Source: Bacteroidota bacterium (GTDB taxonomy: Bacteria > Bacteroidota > Bacteroidia > 2-12-FULL-35-15). Taken from it: DNA of 64,000 bases. The translations under genes and the position numbers were made by a program. Under the pieces are notes generated by a model that saw only the letters and a program-made list of their open reading frames with translations, was not told the origin of the DNA and searched no databases. Below, piece by piece: positions 52,201 through 61,198 of the stretch; position 1 is the first letter of the stretch; every line of letters begins with the position of its first letter. The DNA lies in assembly GCA_005772895.1 (NCBI GenBank), contig SXIH01000024.1, positions 26,428-90,427 of the forward strand, read 5' to 3'.

Positions 52201-54446
52201 CTCCAGCTTACAAAAGTGTTAAGTGGAGTTGGTAATCCAGCTGCAAATAATGCTGGGTCAACTAATTGCATTTCAAATAAATCAAGTTTGCAAACAGTAA
52301 CTGTATCGGTTGCATTAAAAACACTATTAGTAAAAACGATTGCTGGAGTATATGTTGGAAGGGTGCATCCACCTGAGCCCGTTGTCCAAATTGAAAGTTC
52401 AACACAATTATAATTGTTACATAATCCACCAGGACTAGTTGATATAAGTGAATATACGCCAGCAGTAGATGCGTATATTGTATCGCTGGTGCTTGTTCCA
52501 CCGCCAGGAAGTGTCCACAGAAATGAATACCCTGCAGGAATGTTAGAAGCAACAAATGTTGCAGTATCGCCCAATAGAATTGTTGCTTTATTTAAACATG
52601 ATCCATATGGAATTGCAGGCATCATCAATGCATTGTATGCCGTTATTAATGGTACTGGAGGAGTTGCATAAATTTGAACATAAAACGAGTCAACAAATTT
52701 TCTGCATTCATCAACATAACCATAACTAATGTATTGCCACCCAGATGTTAAAAAAACTGCTGTATCAAGCGTTGATCCATTAGACCAATTGTATTCCCAG
52801 TCCGGTGCTTGTAAACTATCTTTTGTTGTGGGAGTTGCTATCATCATGTTAACTTTGTCGCATCCCGAAATGGTGTCGCCCATTGGATATCTGGAAGGCA
52901 TGAGTGTATCTAAAGAACATGTTCCACTAATTCTTTGAAAATAATCGTATAAGGGAGAATTTGTATTTACTGGTCTAGAAATTAAAATGTCTTTATTTCC
53001 CCAACCTTTTTGTGTGATGAAACTTCCGTATAATCCGTTGCCGCATATTACTGAGCCGAAATTAGAGTTGCTCGTGCTTAAATTATTTACGTGACTAACA
53101 AAATTAAAACCGTTAGGAGTATTAAAATTTTTAGTGTAGCTACCAGAAAAAACGGGTTGATTTGTAAAAAAGATACTTAGTGATGTTGGATAATCATCTC
53201 CAATTCCGCCATATTGTTTCTCCCAAACTCTATTTAATAAACTGTCATATTTTATTAAATAAACATCTCTGAATCCAACACTATTAAAAATTCCGTTTCC
53301 ATGAATGTTTGAAAAAGAAGTAAGTGAACATTTGAAATACCCAGTAGTGAAAATGTTGTTTTGTTCATCTATAGTTATTCCTCTTGATGACAATGCATTT
53401 TCACTTCCTTCACTGGTTCCTGCTAAAAAATTTCCGTAAGAAGTTTGAGCTTTTATTGCGAATGATTTATAAGGAAATGAGTTTGTAACATAATTATTAG
53501 GAGTTCCAACATAAACTAATGTTCCTTGAAAATCTCCAGTTAACCAAATGTTAGTTCCTTCAACTTTCATATCATACATCATAAATTGAGAAGAGATTAA
53601 TCTTCTGAACCAAATTTCATTTCCAGTACTATCAATTTTCATAACAAGTCCTGCATTGAAAGCATTATTATTATAGGTTCCTGTAAAAGTAAGGGTGTCA
53701 GAAAATTGTCCACAAACAAATATATTTGCCAATGCATCCAATTCAACTTTTAAAATTCTGTCATCATAATTTGCAGCACCTTGTTTTGCCCAAATAACAG
53801 TTCCAATAGAATTTGTTTTAAAAATAAGTGCATCATAAGAAGGAAGTCCTCCGCTTGATGGCATAGATAAAGGATAGTTTACAGAAGTAAATGTATATCC
53901 TCCAAAACTGGAAGTTCCTTTAAATTCTCCTACTGCAGTTATATTTCCACTTGCATCAACGGCTATGTCTGTGGTTAAGTCGGTGTCAGCTCCTCCGTAT
54001 CCTTTTGCCCAAATAAAATTTCCGCTGTTGTCGAGTTTTGCGATAAATATATCTTGCGATCCGCTCACAGATGTTAATGTAGTTGCTCCAAAAGGTGATA
54101 TTCCTCTGAAAACGCCAGTAATAAATATTTCACCGGCAGCATTAACAGTAATTCCAGTAGCCTTTTCATCTTGAATTCCACCGGCATTTACCACCCATAA
54201 ATAAGTTCCTAGAGAATCTTGCTTGGCAACAAATATATCGCTCATTCCTGATGATGGAATAATAATATTATCGAAACGTGCTGCCTGACTAAAATATCCT
54301 GTTGAATAAACATTCCCATATTGGTCGTGTGTTATTGCTAGTGCTTCATCATTTGCATTTCCTCCAGCACCTTGAAGCCAATTTTGTTGAGAAAATGAAT
54401 TTAATACAACTGAGTAAAGCGTGAAAAGTAGGATGTATTTTTTCAT
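49206..54446 (-). CDS. Very large secreted adhesin (1746 aa), propeller-like front, Ig-like repeats, type B tail
   Basis: Signal peptide (ILLFTLYSVVLNSFSQ). Residues about 20-460 consist of SBBP/NHL-like repeats (DQYGNVYSTGYFSQ, NAAGEIFITGVFRG, DASGNITAVGEFKG, DEQNNIFTTGYFKC), suggesting a beta-propeller. About 560-1650 are roughly a dozen Ig-like modules with the pattern IC.GDT..L.A....Y.W..G....T.....GTYY. The end is the type B gliding-motility tail (IPNAFTPNNDGLNDAF, IFNRWGDEIFQS). It should be exported by the type IX system and displayed or released. A 795-base non-coding stretch lies upstream. Confidence 0.9.
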   Translation of the reverse strand: MKKYILLFTLYSVVLNSFSQQNWLQGAGGNANDEALAITHDQYGNVYSTGYFSQAARFDNIIIPSSGMSDIFVAKQDSLGTYLWVVNAGGIQDEKATGITVNAAGEIFITGVFRGISPFGATTLTSVSGSQDIFIAKLDNSGNFIWAKGYGGADTDLTTDIAVDASGNITAVGEFKGTSSFGGYTFTSVNYPLSMPSSGGLPSYDALIFKTNSIGTVIWAKQGAANYDDRILKVELDALANIFVCGQFSDTLTFTGTYNNNAFNAGLVMKIDSTGNEIWFRRLISSQFMMYDMKVEGTNIWLTGDFQGTLVYVGTPNNYVTNSFPYKSFAIKAQTSYGNFLAGTSEGSENALSSRGITIDEQNNIFTTGYFKCSLTSFSNIHGNGIFNSVGFRDVYLIKYDSLLNRVWEKQYGGIGDDYPTSLSIFFTNQPVFSGSYTKNFNTPNGFNFVSHVNNLSTSNSNFGSVICGNGLYGSFITQKGWGNKDILISRPVNTNSPLYDYFQRISGTCSLDTLMPSRYPMGDTISGCDKVNMMIATPTTKDSLQAPDWEYNWSNGSTLDTAVFLTSGWQYISYGYVDECRKFVDSFYVQIYATPPVPLITAYNALMMPAIPYGSCLNKATILLGDTATFVASNIPAGYSFLWTLPGGGTSTSDTIYASTAGVYSLISTSPGGLCNNYNCVELSIWTTGSGGCTLPTYTPAIVFTNSVFNATDTVTVCKLDLFEMQLVDPALFAAGLPTPLNTFVSWSIVGGYNFFPYLSFPTTFGSHVQNFQALYSGNCTATATILDPISGAVFGSVSRNFYLDVHEAPPNNPLISGANYFCPGDTVILTASGGDNYSWTGPGVLQVNSPTNDTALVNLLGTYFLNSMTIDTVLGCTSYASTQFNLASMPAPLVTMTPLNGTICPFDSVLLSAEVGGSSYVWYGPTGIAISTTQDIWVSTPGIYYYTFISSTGCALVSEMVEVKEYSTPYLDAAPGTSICAMGSVIISLQTNESSLINWATPFSGSALTQTVTSPGTYSVSVNSCGITTVANITITSGSGTPVDIIYWGNDTICPQDTVVLLGTNGYTDYTWFPSMELGQVYTTTGPGTYFLQATNMEGCLSSDSITIYSYPPTDPPTASDTTVCPGTSLTLNASGTGTISWYDDLFSGTLISTGNSLGITMGQNDSTFYISNFTGTCPSVLVPVDVFIFNGSQRPTILGTNHLCAGDTLQLEVDNPQVGIIYTWNGPGLTPFDSTNLSVYPITPSLAGTYWVIAYNGMCTSLSDSITVLVNDPSLQNFSSSSFTICQYDSIALLTDTLIGSYLWNDGSIETSNYVSQAGTYYYTYTDSIGCVAYSDTTNLIVLSAPILNPISDTAVCATTPLNFVATTDSSLIVNWYDDEHNFLTSGYSYSISSALTATTLIVEVTDTNGCTSLADTITISIIPPIASPLTSVSDSLCVGNTLNLLATNLVGYTYYWTGPGGFTSSLVSPSISPITTSNSGTYSLVIVNGYCVSDTGSFDIEVVSPPTLTSSADVTICAGDTATLSATSSIGSLVWNNGYTSSTIFVTPISSTLYFVQTSNMCGTASDSITVYVNPLPYVDAGTDFTLLLGESGQLNGSGAGTFLWTPSTVLSCNNCNDPTFTITQSQYFYLTITDRYGCVNSDSVLVSISDESSVFIPNAFTPNNDGLNDAFIVKGDDIESVQMLIFNRWGDEIFQSNDKNVGWNGIYKSRLVEPLVYVYKIKVTMTNGEENKYVGTVTLVK

Positions 54447-55241
54447 AAGAGTAGTTTTTAAAAAACCAGGGATGATTATTTATGCTGGTAAGCTTTTACA
54501 AATGTCATTTGATTTATTTTTAATTGAAAAATTAAATAATATAGATTGTACTAGTTCAAACAATATCTTCGTATAGTATGCTAATAAATTAGGGCTAATA
54601 CCTATTTTATTCTTACTCGTTCAGTTTTGTTATTTTAATTTTATGGGGAATGTTTTTTTGTTTGATACGTGAATTTAATTTTTATTGTCCGATTTTTATT
54701 GCTTAACTATTTAGTGGTTGAATTTGATTTGTAAACGGCAACATTTCAAACGTAATTGTGAGCTTATTATTATTTGTCTTTTTAAATTTGCCCTAGCTTA
54801 GCTTGTTGCCGAACAACATCCCCATGTTTCATGCAACAAGCCGAGCCAAAGCATTTAACTGATACAAACCTACATCATAAAAACGCCCTTCATTTAGCAT
54901 ATTGAGCCAATTATATACATGTCAAAAATTAGCATATTTGCTTGTAATAATTGATATAATTGAATTTATTGGTTTATAATTATACATATGAAGCATTTTT
55001 TCAACTTTTATTATATTTATACATGTCTAAATCACTCATTTTTTAGTAAATAATTGCAAATACACTATGATATCTAATAAATAATAAGTAATTTAGTTAC
55101 ATGTTTGCTGTGTAAATTCTATATAAGTGCTATAAATAAAGATAATAATGGATTGTCGTGTGGAACGATTTCAAAATTGCTGCTTAATTAAGTGCCAAAT
55201 AACAGGCTAAAGGAATAAAACAAAATATCTCAAAAATATAC
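54447..55241. other. 795-bp AT-rich non-coding region with structured elements
   Basis: No ORF on either strand has coding character. It holds a hairpin at 54801-54841 and four ACATGT palindromes between 54917 and 55245. It must contain the promoters of the divergent adhesin (minus) and 516-residue protein (plus); I see no exact TAnnTTTG box close to either start. Confidence 0.6.
54801..54841. promoter_or_regulatory. Long intergenic hairpin with ACAT-CCCC-ATGT apex
   Basis: GCTTGTTGC (54801-54809) pairs perfectly with GCAACAAGC (54833-54841); inside, AACAT-CCCC-ATGTT forms a second stem. The 16-mer AACAACATCCCCATGT recurs at 57147-57162. No T tract on either side, so it is not a terminator. 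Confidence 0.55.
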
Positions 55242-56792
55242 ATGTCAAACACTCCATCAGACCATTTGTTTAAATTGATAAAATCACTCAATAAATCCGA
55301 GAAAAGGTATTTTAGTTTATATGCTTCTCGTCATACACTGGGAGAAAAAAACAATTATGCAATATTGTTTGAGGCAATTGATAAACAAAAGGAGTATGAT
55401 GAAGATGCACTTATAAAACAATTTAAAAAAGAAGCATTCGTCAATAAATTTTCGATTACAAAAGCTCGTTTGTATGATACCGTATTAAATAGTTTAACCG
55501 CTTTCCATTCTGCCAGCTCCATTGATGCTCAATTAAAACGTGATTTACATTGTGCTGAAATTTTGTATAAAAAAACTTTGTATGAGCAATGTGCAAAAAT
55601 GCTTTCTAGTACAAAAAAAGTGGCAACTCGTTATGAGAGACACTCTTCCTTATTAGAGATTAGTTTGTGGGAGAAAAAATTAATGGAAACCGAAAATTAT
55701 GCGGGTAAAAAAGATGCCGATATTTTGTTGATGTTAGAAGCGGATGATTTAATTGGTGAAAAAATTAAAAACTTTAACGATTATTGGAATATTAAAAGTC
55801 GCTTTTTCTCCATATTAAATAAGCAAGGAAAAGTTCGGAACGATGAGGAATTATTGAAGTTTAAAAAAATTATTGATAATACTTTGTTAAAAGGTGAAGA
55901 CAAAGCTTTGTCTACAGAAACGCGTTATCTTTTTTATCATATTTATAGTGCTTATTATTTTGGAATTGGTGATTATAAAAAGAGTCACGAAAATTTAGTA
56001 AAAAACGTTCAGTTAATTGAAGACCATCCGGATATTTTTAAAGAAGAACCGAATATTTATTTTTCTGTTCTGACAAATGAAATTTATGTTGGAAGTCAGT
56101 TAAAGAAATACAAAGAAGTATATGCAAGTTTAAAAAAGCTACGCTCTTCACTGGTACAATTTGAAAATGGCAAGAATGAAGATTTGGAAGTGAAACTTTT
56201 TTCGAGCGCAACAAGTATTGAGTTGTCGATTTACATGCAAACCGGGGAATTTGAAAAAGGATTGGAGTTGGCTCCGAAAATAGAGGAGAAGTTGGCAAAA
56301 TATCCGGGAAAGTTTACCAAGTTGCGTGAAGCGTATTTCTATTTTAACATGTCGGCCATGTTTTTTGGTGCAGAAAAATATACCCAGGCACTAAAGTGGA
56401 TTAATAAATTGTTGAACAGCCCGAACTTTGAAGAGAGCGAAAATATTTATTGTTTTGCTCAAATTATGAGTTTGATTATTCATATAGAGTTAAAACATGA
56501 TGATTTTGTTCCACATGCGTTTAAGAGTGTTCATCGTTATTTGAGTTCACGTAACAGGGTTTATAAATTTGAAACGGTGATAATGGAGTTTATCGGTAAA
56601 ATTTTAAAGACTACTAAAAGAGAAGAGCAAAATAAATATTATAAAGAATTAAAAAATGCATTGGTTGATTTAAAAGCAGATTCGTTTGAACGGGCAGCAT
56701 TTGAATATTTTGATTTTATCTCTTGGACGGAAAGTAAAGTGCAAAGAGTGCCATTCAGAGTGATTGTAGAAGAAACTGCGGGAATGAAGTAG
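55242..56792 (+). CDS. Helical-repeat (TPR-like) protein of unknown function
   Basis: 516 residues, soluble, almost entirely alpha-helical. The N-terminal 90 residues have a recurring phylum pattern (LIKSLNKSEKRYFSLYAS..., KARLYDTVLNSL). The rest consists of TPR-like helix pairs (RYLFYHIYSAYYFGIGDYKK, SIELSIYMQTGEFEKGLELA). No enzyme motif. Such proteins may be scaffolds or sensors. The gene stands alone between a long non-coding stretch and a hairpin. Confidence 0.8.
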   Translation: MSNTPSDHLFKLIKSLNKSEKRYFSLYASRHTLGEKNNYAILFEAIDKQKEYDEDALIKQFKKEAFVNKFSITKARLYDTVLNSLTAFHSASSIDAQLKRDLHCAEILYKKTLYEQCAKMLSSTKKVATRYERHSSLLEISLWEKKLMETENYAGKKDADILLMLEADDLIGEKIKNFNDYWNIKSRFFSILNKQGKVRNDEELLKFKKIIDNTLLKGEDKALSTETRYLFYHIYSAYYFGIGDYKKSHENLVKNVQLIEDHPDIFKEEPNIYFSVLTNEIYVGSQLKKYKEVYASLKKLRSSLVQFENGKNEDLEVKLFSSATSIELSIYMQTGEFEKGLELAPKIEEKLAKYPGKFTKLREAYFYFNMSAMFFGAEKYTQALKWINKLLNSPNFEESENIYCFAQIMSLIIHIELKHDDFVPHAFKSVHRYLSSRNRVYKFETVIMEFIGKILKTTKREEQNKYYKELKNALVDLKADSFERAAFEYFDFISWTESKVQRVPFRVIVEETAGMK

Positions 56793-56801
56793 AATTCTTA
56801 T

Positions 56802-56842
56802 AAAAAGTGAGAGCGGCACCTGCTCTCAAAGGTACCGCTCTC
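56802..56842 (-). terminator. Rho-independent terminator of the small membrane-protein gene
   Basis: GAGAGCGG...CCGCTCTC, an 8-bp stem extended by ACC/GGT after one mismatch. On the minus strand it is followed by ACTTTTT; on the plus strand there is no T tract. So it serves the minus-strand gene at 56881-57051. Confidence 0.75.
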
Positions 56843-56880
56843 GGGGGTCTAAACTAAACTAAACAAACAAAAATGAAATA

Positions 56881-57051
56881 CTAGAATGCGTTATAGATGC
56901 TAAAGAATATAATTGCTACTGTAGCGATCGCTAACAAAATGGTTACGGTTCCGATACCCTCTTGGTGGTAATTATGACCGTGTCGGGTTGATGTTTTTCT
57001 GTTCATGGCTTTTGAAATTAAGTTGTTAAATTCGAGTAGTTCTGTTGCCAT
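56881..57051 (-). CDS. Small single-helix membrane protein (56 aa), unannotated mini-gene
   Basis: Missed by the ORF track because of its length. ATG at 57051, TAG at 56881. It reads MATELLEFNNLISKAMNRKT, a polar basic stretch with three histidines (TRHGHNYHQEG), then a hydrophobic helix (TVTILLAIATVAIIFFSIY). The first half suggests a cytoplasmic tail, the second a membrane anchor. A terminator of the right strand follows 40 bases after the stop, and a structured element lies upstream, so the locus looks like a complete transcription unit. Function unknown. Confidence 0.6.
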   Translation of the reverse strand: MATELLEFNNLISKAMNRKTSTRHGHNYHQEGIGTVTILLAIATVAIIFFSIYNAF

Positions 57052-57118
57052 CTTATTAAAATTTTAAATTTCTTATTTATATGTTTTTCCGCTTTTCGGA
57101 TTATTTTCTTTTAAGTAA

Positions 57119-57193
57119 GGTGTGGTCGGTTTGCCAATTAATAAAACAACATCCCCATGTGCCAATTAATTTTGTTACAAACCTCCCTACACC
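57119..57193. promoter_or_regulatory. Structured intergenic element with direct and inverted repeats
   Basis: Outer arms GGTGT..GGTTTG (57119) and CAAACC..ACACC (to 57193) are inverted repeats; inside are two copies of GCCAATTAAT and the ACAT-CCCC-ATGT dyad. It contains the 16-mer shared with 54811-54826. It lies 68 bases upstream of the mini-gene at 57051. Confidence 0.5.
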
Positions 57194-57422
57194 TGCTCTT
57201 GTTTATTTGATCAATAATTGAATGAACTTCTGACCAATATTACGACACAAAAAGGCATAAGTATACCCATAATGAGTAAATGGCAGGTTCACTTATTTAA
57301 TGGTAGGAATTAGAATTTAAGTGGTGGAACCGGATTTAGGTGTTTTTGTGATAAATGGGTGTAATTCAATGAAATTAGGTGTTTTAGGGATTGTGAGCGA
57401 TTTGGTACGAGGGGATAAACGG

Positions 57423-58172
57423 CTATAAATGGGAGAGTTTTTCCAGAAAATCGGTCTTATTCCTTCTTGAAACTTCCACCTGTGAATTGTCGCTCATTAC
57501 AACGTATCCGCCTTCTCCTTTTATGTACTTTTTTACGTGCTCCAGGTTGATTAAATGGGAGCGGTGGACGCGGAAAAAGTTGTCATCGGCAAACATTTGC
57601 TCATATTCCCCTAAAGTACGGGAGGCAATTATTTTTTTGCCATTGGTAAGGATAAAAAAGGTGTAATTTCCATCTGAATCGCAGCGTACGATATCAGAAA
57701 GGTTAATAAATATCAAACCATCACCATCAGGAATGCCTACTTTTTTAAGTTTGTTTTCGGGTCTGGCGTTAGATAAGAGTGTTTTAAATTGTTTGTCTAG
57801 TGTGTTTTTTTGTCCTGATTGATTTTCAAAACGTTTTACTGCAGTAATTAGCTCCTCCGGGTCAATAGGTTTTAAAATATAATCTACAGCGCTGAATTTT
57901 ATGGCTTTAATTGCATAATGATCATAGGCTGTTGTGAAAATAATATTGAAATTGATTTTTTTGAATTTCTCTAATAAATCAAAGGCATTTCCATTGGGCA
58001 TTTCAATGTCTAAAAAAACCAAATCAGGTTCTTTGTTGGTAATTGCTTCAAATGCACTTAACATTGAATCTACTTTTGCAATTACTTCAATTTGTTTGCA
58101 ATTTTTTTCAATCATTTTAGATAATGATTCGCGTGCGCCTAATTCATCATCTACTATTATAGCCTTTATCAT
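57423..58172 (-). CDS. LytTR-family response regulator
   Basis: 249 residues. The receiver domain (about 1-120) has the acidic pair VDDE, the phosphorylated aspartate in LVFLDIEMPNG and lysine in ILKPID. The LytTR DNA-binding domain (about 150-249) includes VRCDSDGNYTFFILTNGKK and FFRVHRSHLINLEHVKKY. It works with the kinase encoded 52 bases upstream. LytTR regulators bind direct repeats; targets are not evident. Last gene of the thiL-kinase-regulator set. Confidence 0.93.
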   Translation of the reverse strand: MIKAIIVDDELGARESLSKMIEKNCKQIEVIAKVDSMLSAFEAITNKEPDLVFLDIEMPNGNAFDLLEKFKKINFNIIFTTAYDHYAIKAIKFSAVDYILKPIDPEELITAVKRFENQSGQKNTLDKQFKTLLSNARPENKLKKVGIPDGDGLIFINLSDIVRCDSDGNYTFFILTNGKKIIASRTLGEYEQMFADDNFFRVHRSHLINLEHVKKYIKGEGGYVVMSDNSQVEVSRRNKTDFLEKLSHL

Positions 58173-58224
58173 ATACTACGAATATATTAATTATTATTCG
58201 ACATTTTACTTTCTTTCTCTGCTT

Positions 58225-61185
58225 TTAATTATCGGTTGCGTCCAAAGGAATAATTAATCTGACTTTTGTTCCTGAAGCTTTCCCGTTTTCAAATATATCA
58301 ATGATCTCTGCATTAATATTACTATTTAGACTGGAATTTAAAATGTCCAATCGCTCTTTAGTAATACTCATTCCCATCGACTTATGTTGTTGCACTCTGT
58401 TCTTTTTAAATTCTTTTGATTTTTCTCTTCCTATTCCATTGTCTTCAATGATACATAAAATGGTATCATTTTGTTTATCCATGGTGATGGATATTTTTCC
58501 GTTTGCTTCAAGGGGAAGTAATCCATGAATAATTGCATTTTCAACATATGGCTGAATCAACATAGAAGGAATACGGTCATATGTTTGATCTATTTCTTTA
58601 TCTATCGTAATCGTGTAAACGAATTTTTTATCAAAACGCATTGTTTCTAGTTCAAGATATAATTCCAATGCATTTAATTCTTCTGCAACAGAAATCATTT
58701 GCTGTTTAGAGTTATCCATTATTTTACGCATCAACTTTGCGAACTTTGATAAATATTTTAAAGCAGCATCCGTATCGTTATTGGAAATATAATGCTGTAT
58801 AGAACTTAATGTATTAAAAATAAAATGCGGATTCATTTGAGCGCGTAAAGCTTGGGACTCAATGTTTGCAATTTTTTTATTGAGTTCTGTCTTGCGTTTT
58901 TCACGATTTTTAATTCTTCTGATACGGAAGCGAATAGAGAAAATTAAGGCTAAAATAAAAAAGGAAGAGCTCAAAATTATAAAAGCCCAGGTTTTCCAAA
59001 ATGGACGGTCAATAGTAAAAGTAAAGGTTGCAGGAATTTTATTCCAAACACCTTCGTTGTTCGAACTAATTACTTTAAAAGTATAAGTGCCTGGAGGTAA
59101 GTTTGAATAAGTTGTAAACCGATCTTTTGATGGAGGAGACCAGTTGCTTTCAAATTCTTCAAGAATATGTGAATATTTTACTTTAGAAGGATTGGTTAAA
59201 CAAATTCCTGAAAAATTAAAAGTAATACTGTTGTCATCATAATTCAAATGCATGTTGTTTGTAAAAACAGTATCCTTATAAAACAAGCGATACTTCGAAA
59301 TACTTATCCGTGATTCATATGGATTTGGAATGTATTCATTTGGGTCGTATTTAATAACACCATATACGGTACCAAACCAAATAGCGCCATCTTTGTCGAC
59401 AAATGTTCCATTGCTATTACACTCAACACCAGAAAATCCTTCTTGTTTTCCAAATGGAATAATATTTTTTATCCCATTCTTTTTGTAATCAGCAATATCA
59501 AGTTTATTTATTCCCTGATTTGTACCAACCCAAATTTCATTTTGAGATGAGCCAAAAGTAAGTGAATACACAAGATCGGAGCTCATTCCATCTTTTTCAC
59601 TAAAATTTGTCGGTTGTTTATCTAAGCTGTTTGGATTTATCATCCACAATCCATCAAGTGCCCCAAAGTATAAATTTCCTTCAGTATCAATTAATGAAGT
59701 TAAGTAGGTGTCGTTTTTTAAACCTAATTGTTTACTGCATTCATGAAAAGTATTCCCATCCAATTTAAACAACCCTCCTAAATAACTTCCAGCCCAAATA
59801 GTTCCTTTTTTGTCTTCTACAAATGTCCAAACATCACACTTATCTGATAATCCAATCAGAGGATAGTAAGTGAATTTTACTCCATCATACTTAAAAATTT
59901 TACCCTTGCTTCCTAACCATATATTATTTTTTGAATCTTTATAAATAGCATTGATAACCTCTTTCCAAGCAGAGGAAGTATCATTTTGTTGCCTAGTAAA
60001 TTTTTTGCCATCGTAAATCGTTAAACCTTTATCCGTTCCTAACCATAATGTACCCGGACTGTATTCATAGATCATGTTTACAGCATTTGCATCCAGCCCA
60101 TTTTCATTATTATATTGTGAAAAATATCCATCTTCGTATAAATATAATCCACCGCCTTGAGAGCCCACCCAAAGATTATTTTTTGAATCGCGGGTTATTC
60201 CAAAAATAAAATTGCTCGTTAATCCATCATGTATTCCGTAGCTGGTGAATGGATTTCCCCGATATTTAAACAATCCCGAATAAGTTCCTATCCATAAGTT
60301 GTGCTCAAAATCTTCATATAGGAAACTTACTAAATTGCTATTCTGGTCTCTTTTTATCGAATACCGGGTAAACTTTCCATCAACAAATTTCATCAGTCCT
60401 TTTCCTGTTCCAACCCATACTATATTTTTATAATCGCATAAAACGGCAGTAACATTATTGTCAACTAATCCTTGCTCAGTAGTATAAGAAGTGAAAATAT
60501 TATTGCTACTAATTTTGCATATACCATTGGAAGTTCCAATCCAAAAATTATTTTCTTTATCTTGAGTAATTGATGTGATAGAATTTGAAAGGAGTCCATT
60601 TGCTGTAGTAACAGGAGTAAAGGTTTTACCATTAAAAATGCTTATTCCATCAGTTGTTCCAATCCATATTTTACCTTCTCTGTCCTGAAACAAACACTTA
60701 ATAAAGTTTCCAACCAATCCATCTTTTGTTGAAAAATTAATGAATGTTCCTTCTGTTAATTTGCTGATTCCTTTTTCTGTACCAAACCAAATATTTCCTT
60801 TTGAATCTTTTAATGATGTGGTTATCGCATTGTTGATGAGTCCGTTTTTTGTTGTATATCCAGTAAATGTTTTAGAATCGTATTTATTAACTCCACTGAT
60901 AGTTCCAATCCATAAATTTCCTTGGTTGTCTTCAGAAATAGAAGTTACAAAGTGATTTAAAAGACCTTCTTTAGTAGCGAAATTTGTAAATGAGATACCA
61001 TCAAACTTGCTGAGACCGCCATAACCACCACTCCATAAATTTCCTTTACTATCTTGAAAAATAGTAGAAACATTGATGAACGGTAAACCATCTTCAACCG
61101 AGTAATTTCTAAAAAAAGTAGATTGAGCCGCACTATTTATAGTGAGGAAAAGAAAAAAGTGAAGAAATAAATGTTTTACTTTCAT
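58225..61185 (-). CDS. Hybrid sensor: two-component propeller with LytS-type histidine kinase
   Basis: About 986 residues from ATG 61185 (the track's TTG is two codons earlier). Signal peptide, then two seven-bladed propellers built from repeats such as DSKGNLWSGGYGGLSKFDG and DNQGNLWIGTISGVNKYD (to about residue 620), a Y_Y_Y domain (PPGTYTFKVISSNNEGVW), one membrane helix (WAFIILSSSFFILALIF), a His_kinase domain (LRAQMNPHFIFNTLSSIQHY) and an HATPase (ENAIIHGLLP, DNGIGREKSK). It senses a periplasmic signal, unknown here, and phosphorylates the LytTR partner. Confidence 0.92.
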   Translation of the reverse strand: MKVKHLFLHFFLFLTINSAAQSTFFRNYSVEDGLPFINVSTIFQDSKGNLWSGGYGGLSKFDGISFTNFATKEGLLNHFVTSISEDNQGNLWIGTISGVNKYDSKTFTGYTTKNGLINNAITTSLKDSKGNIWFGTEKGISKLTEGTFINFSTKDGLVGNFIKCLFQDREGKIWIGTTDGISIFNGKTFTPVTTANGLLSNSITSITQDKENNFWIGTSNGICKISSNNIFTSYTTEQGLVDNNVTAVLCDYKNIVWVGTGKGLMKFVDGKFTRYSIKRDQNSNLVSFLYEDFEHNLWIGTYSGLFKYRGNPFTSYGIHDGLTSNFIFGITRDSKNNLWVGSQGGGLYLYEDGYFSQYNNENGLDANAVNMIYEYSPGTLWLGTDKGLTIYDGKKFTRQQNDTSSAWKEVINAIYKDSKNNIWLGSKGKIFKYDGVKFTYYPLIGLSDKCDVWTFVEDKKGTIWAGSYLGGLFKLDGNTFHECSKQLGLKNDTYLTSLIDTEGNLYFGALDGLWMINPNSLDKQPTNFSEKDGMSSDLVYSLTFGSSQNEIWVGTNQGINKLDIADYKKNGIKNIIPFGKQEGFSGVECNSNGTFVDKDGAIWFGTVYGVIKYDPNEYIPNPYESRISISKYRLFYKDTVFTNNMHLNYDDNSITFNFSGICLTNPSKVKYSHILEEFESNWSPPSKDRFTTYSNLPPGTYTFKVISSNNEGVWNKIPATFTFTIDRPFWKTWAFIILSSSFFILALIFSIRFRIRRIKNREKRKTELNKKIANIESQALRAQMNPHFIFNTLSSIQHYISNNDTDAALKYLSKFAKLMRKIMDNSKQQMISVAEELNALELYLELETMRFDKKFVYTITIDKEIDQTYDRIPSMLIQPYVENAIIHGLLPLEANGKISITMDKQNDTILCIIEDNGIGREKSKEFKKNRVQQHKSMGMSITKERLDILNSSLNSNINAEIIDIFENGKASGTKVRLIIPLDATDN

Positions 61186-61198
61186 CAACAATAAAGTT

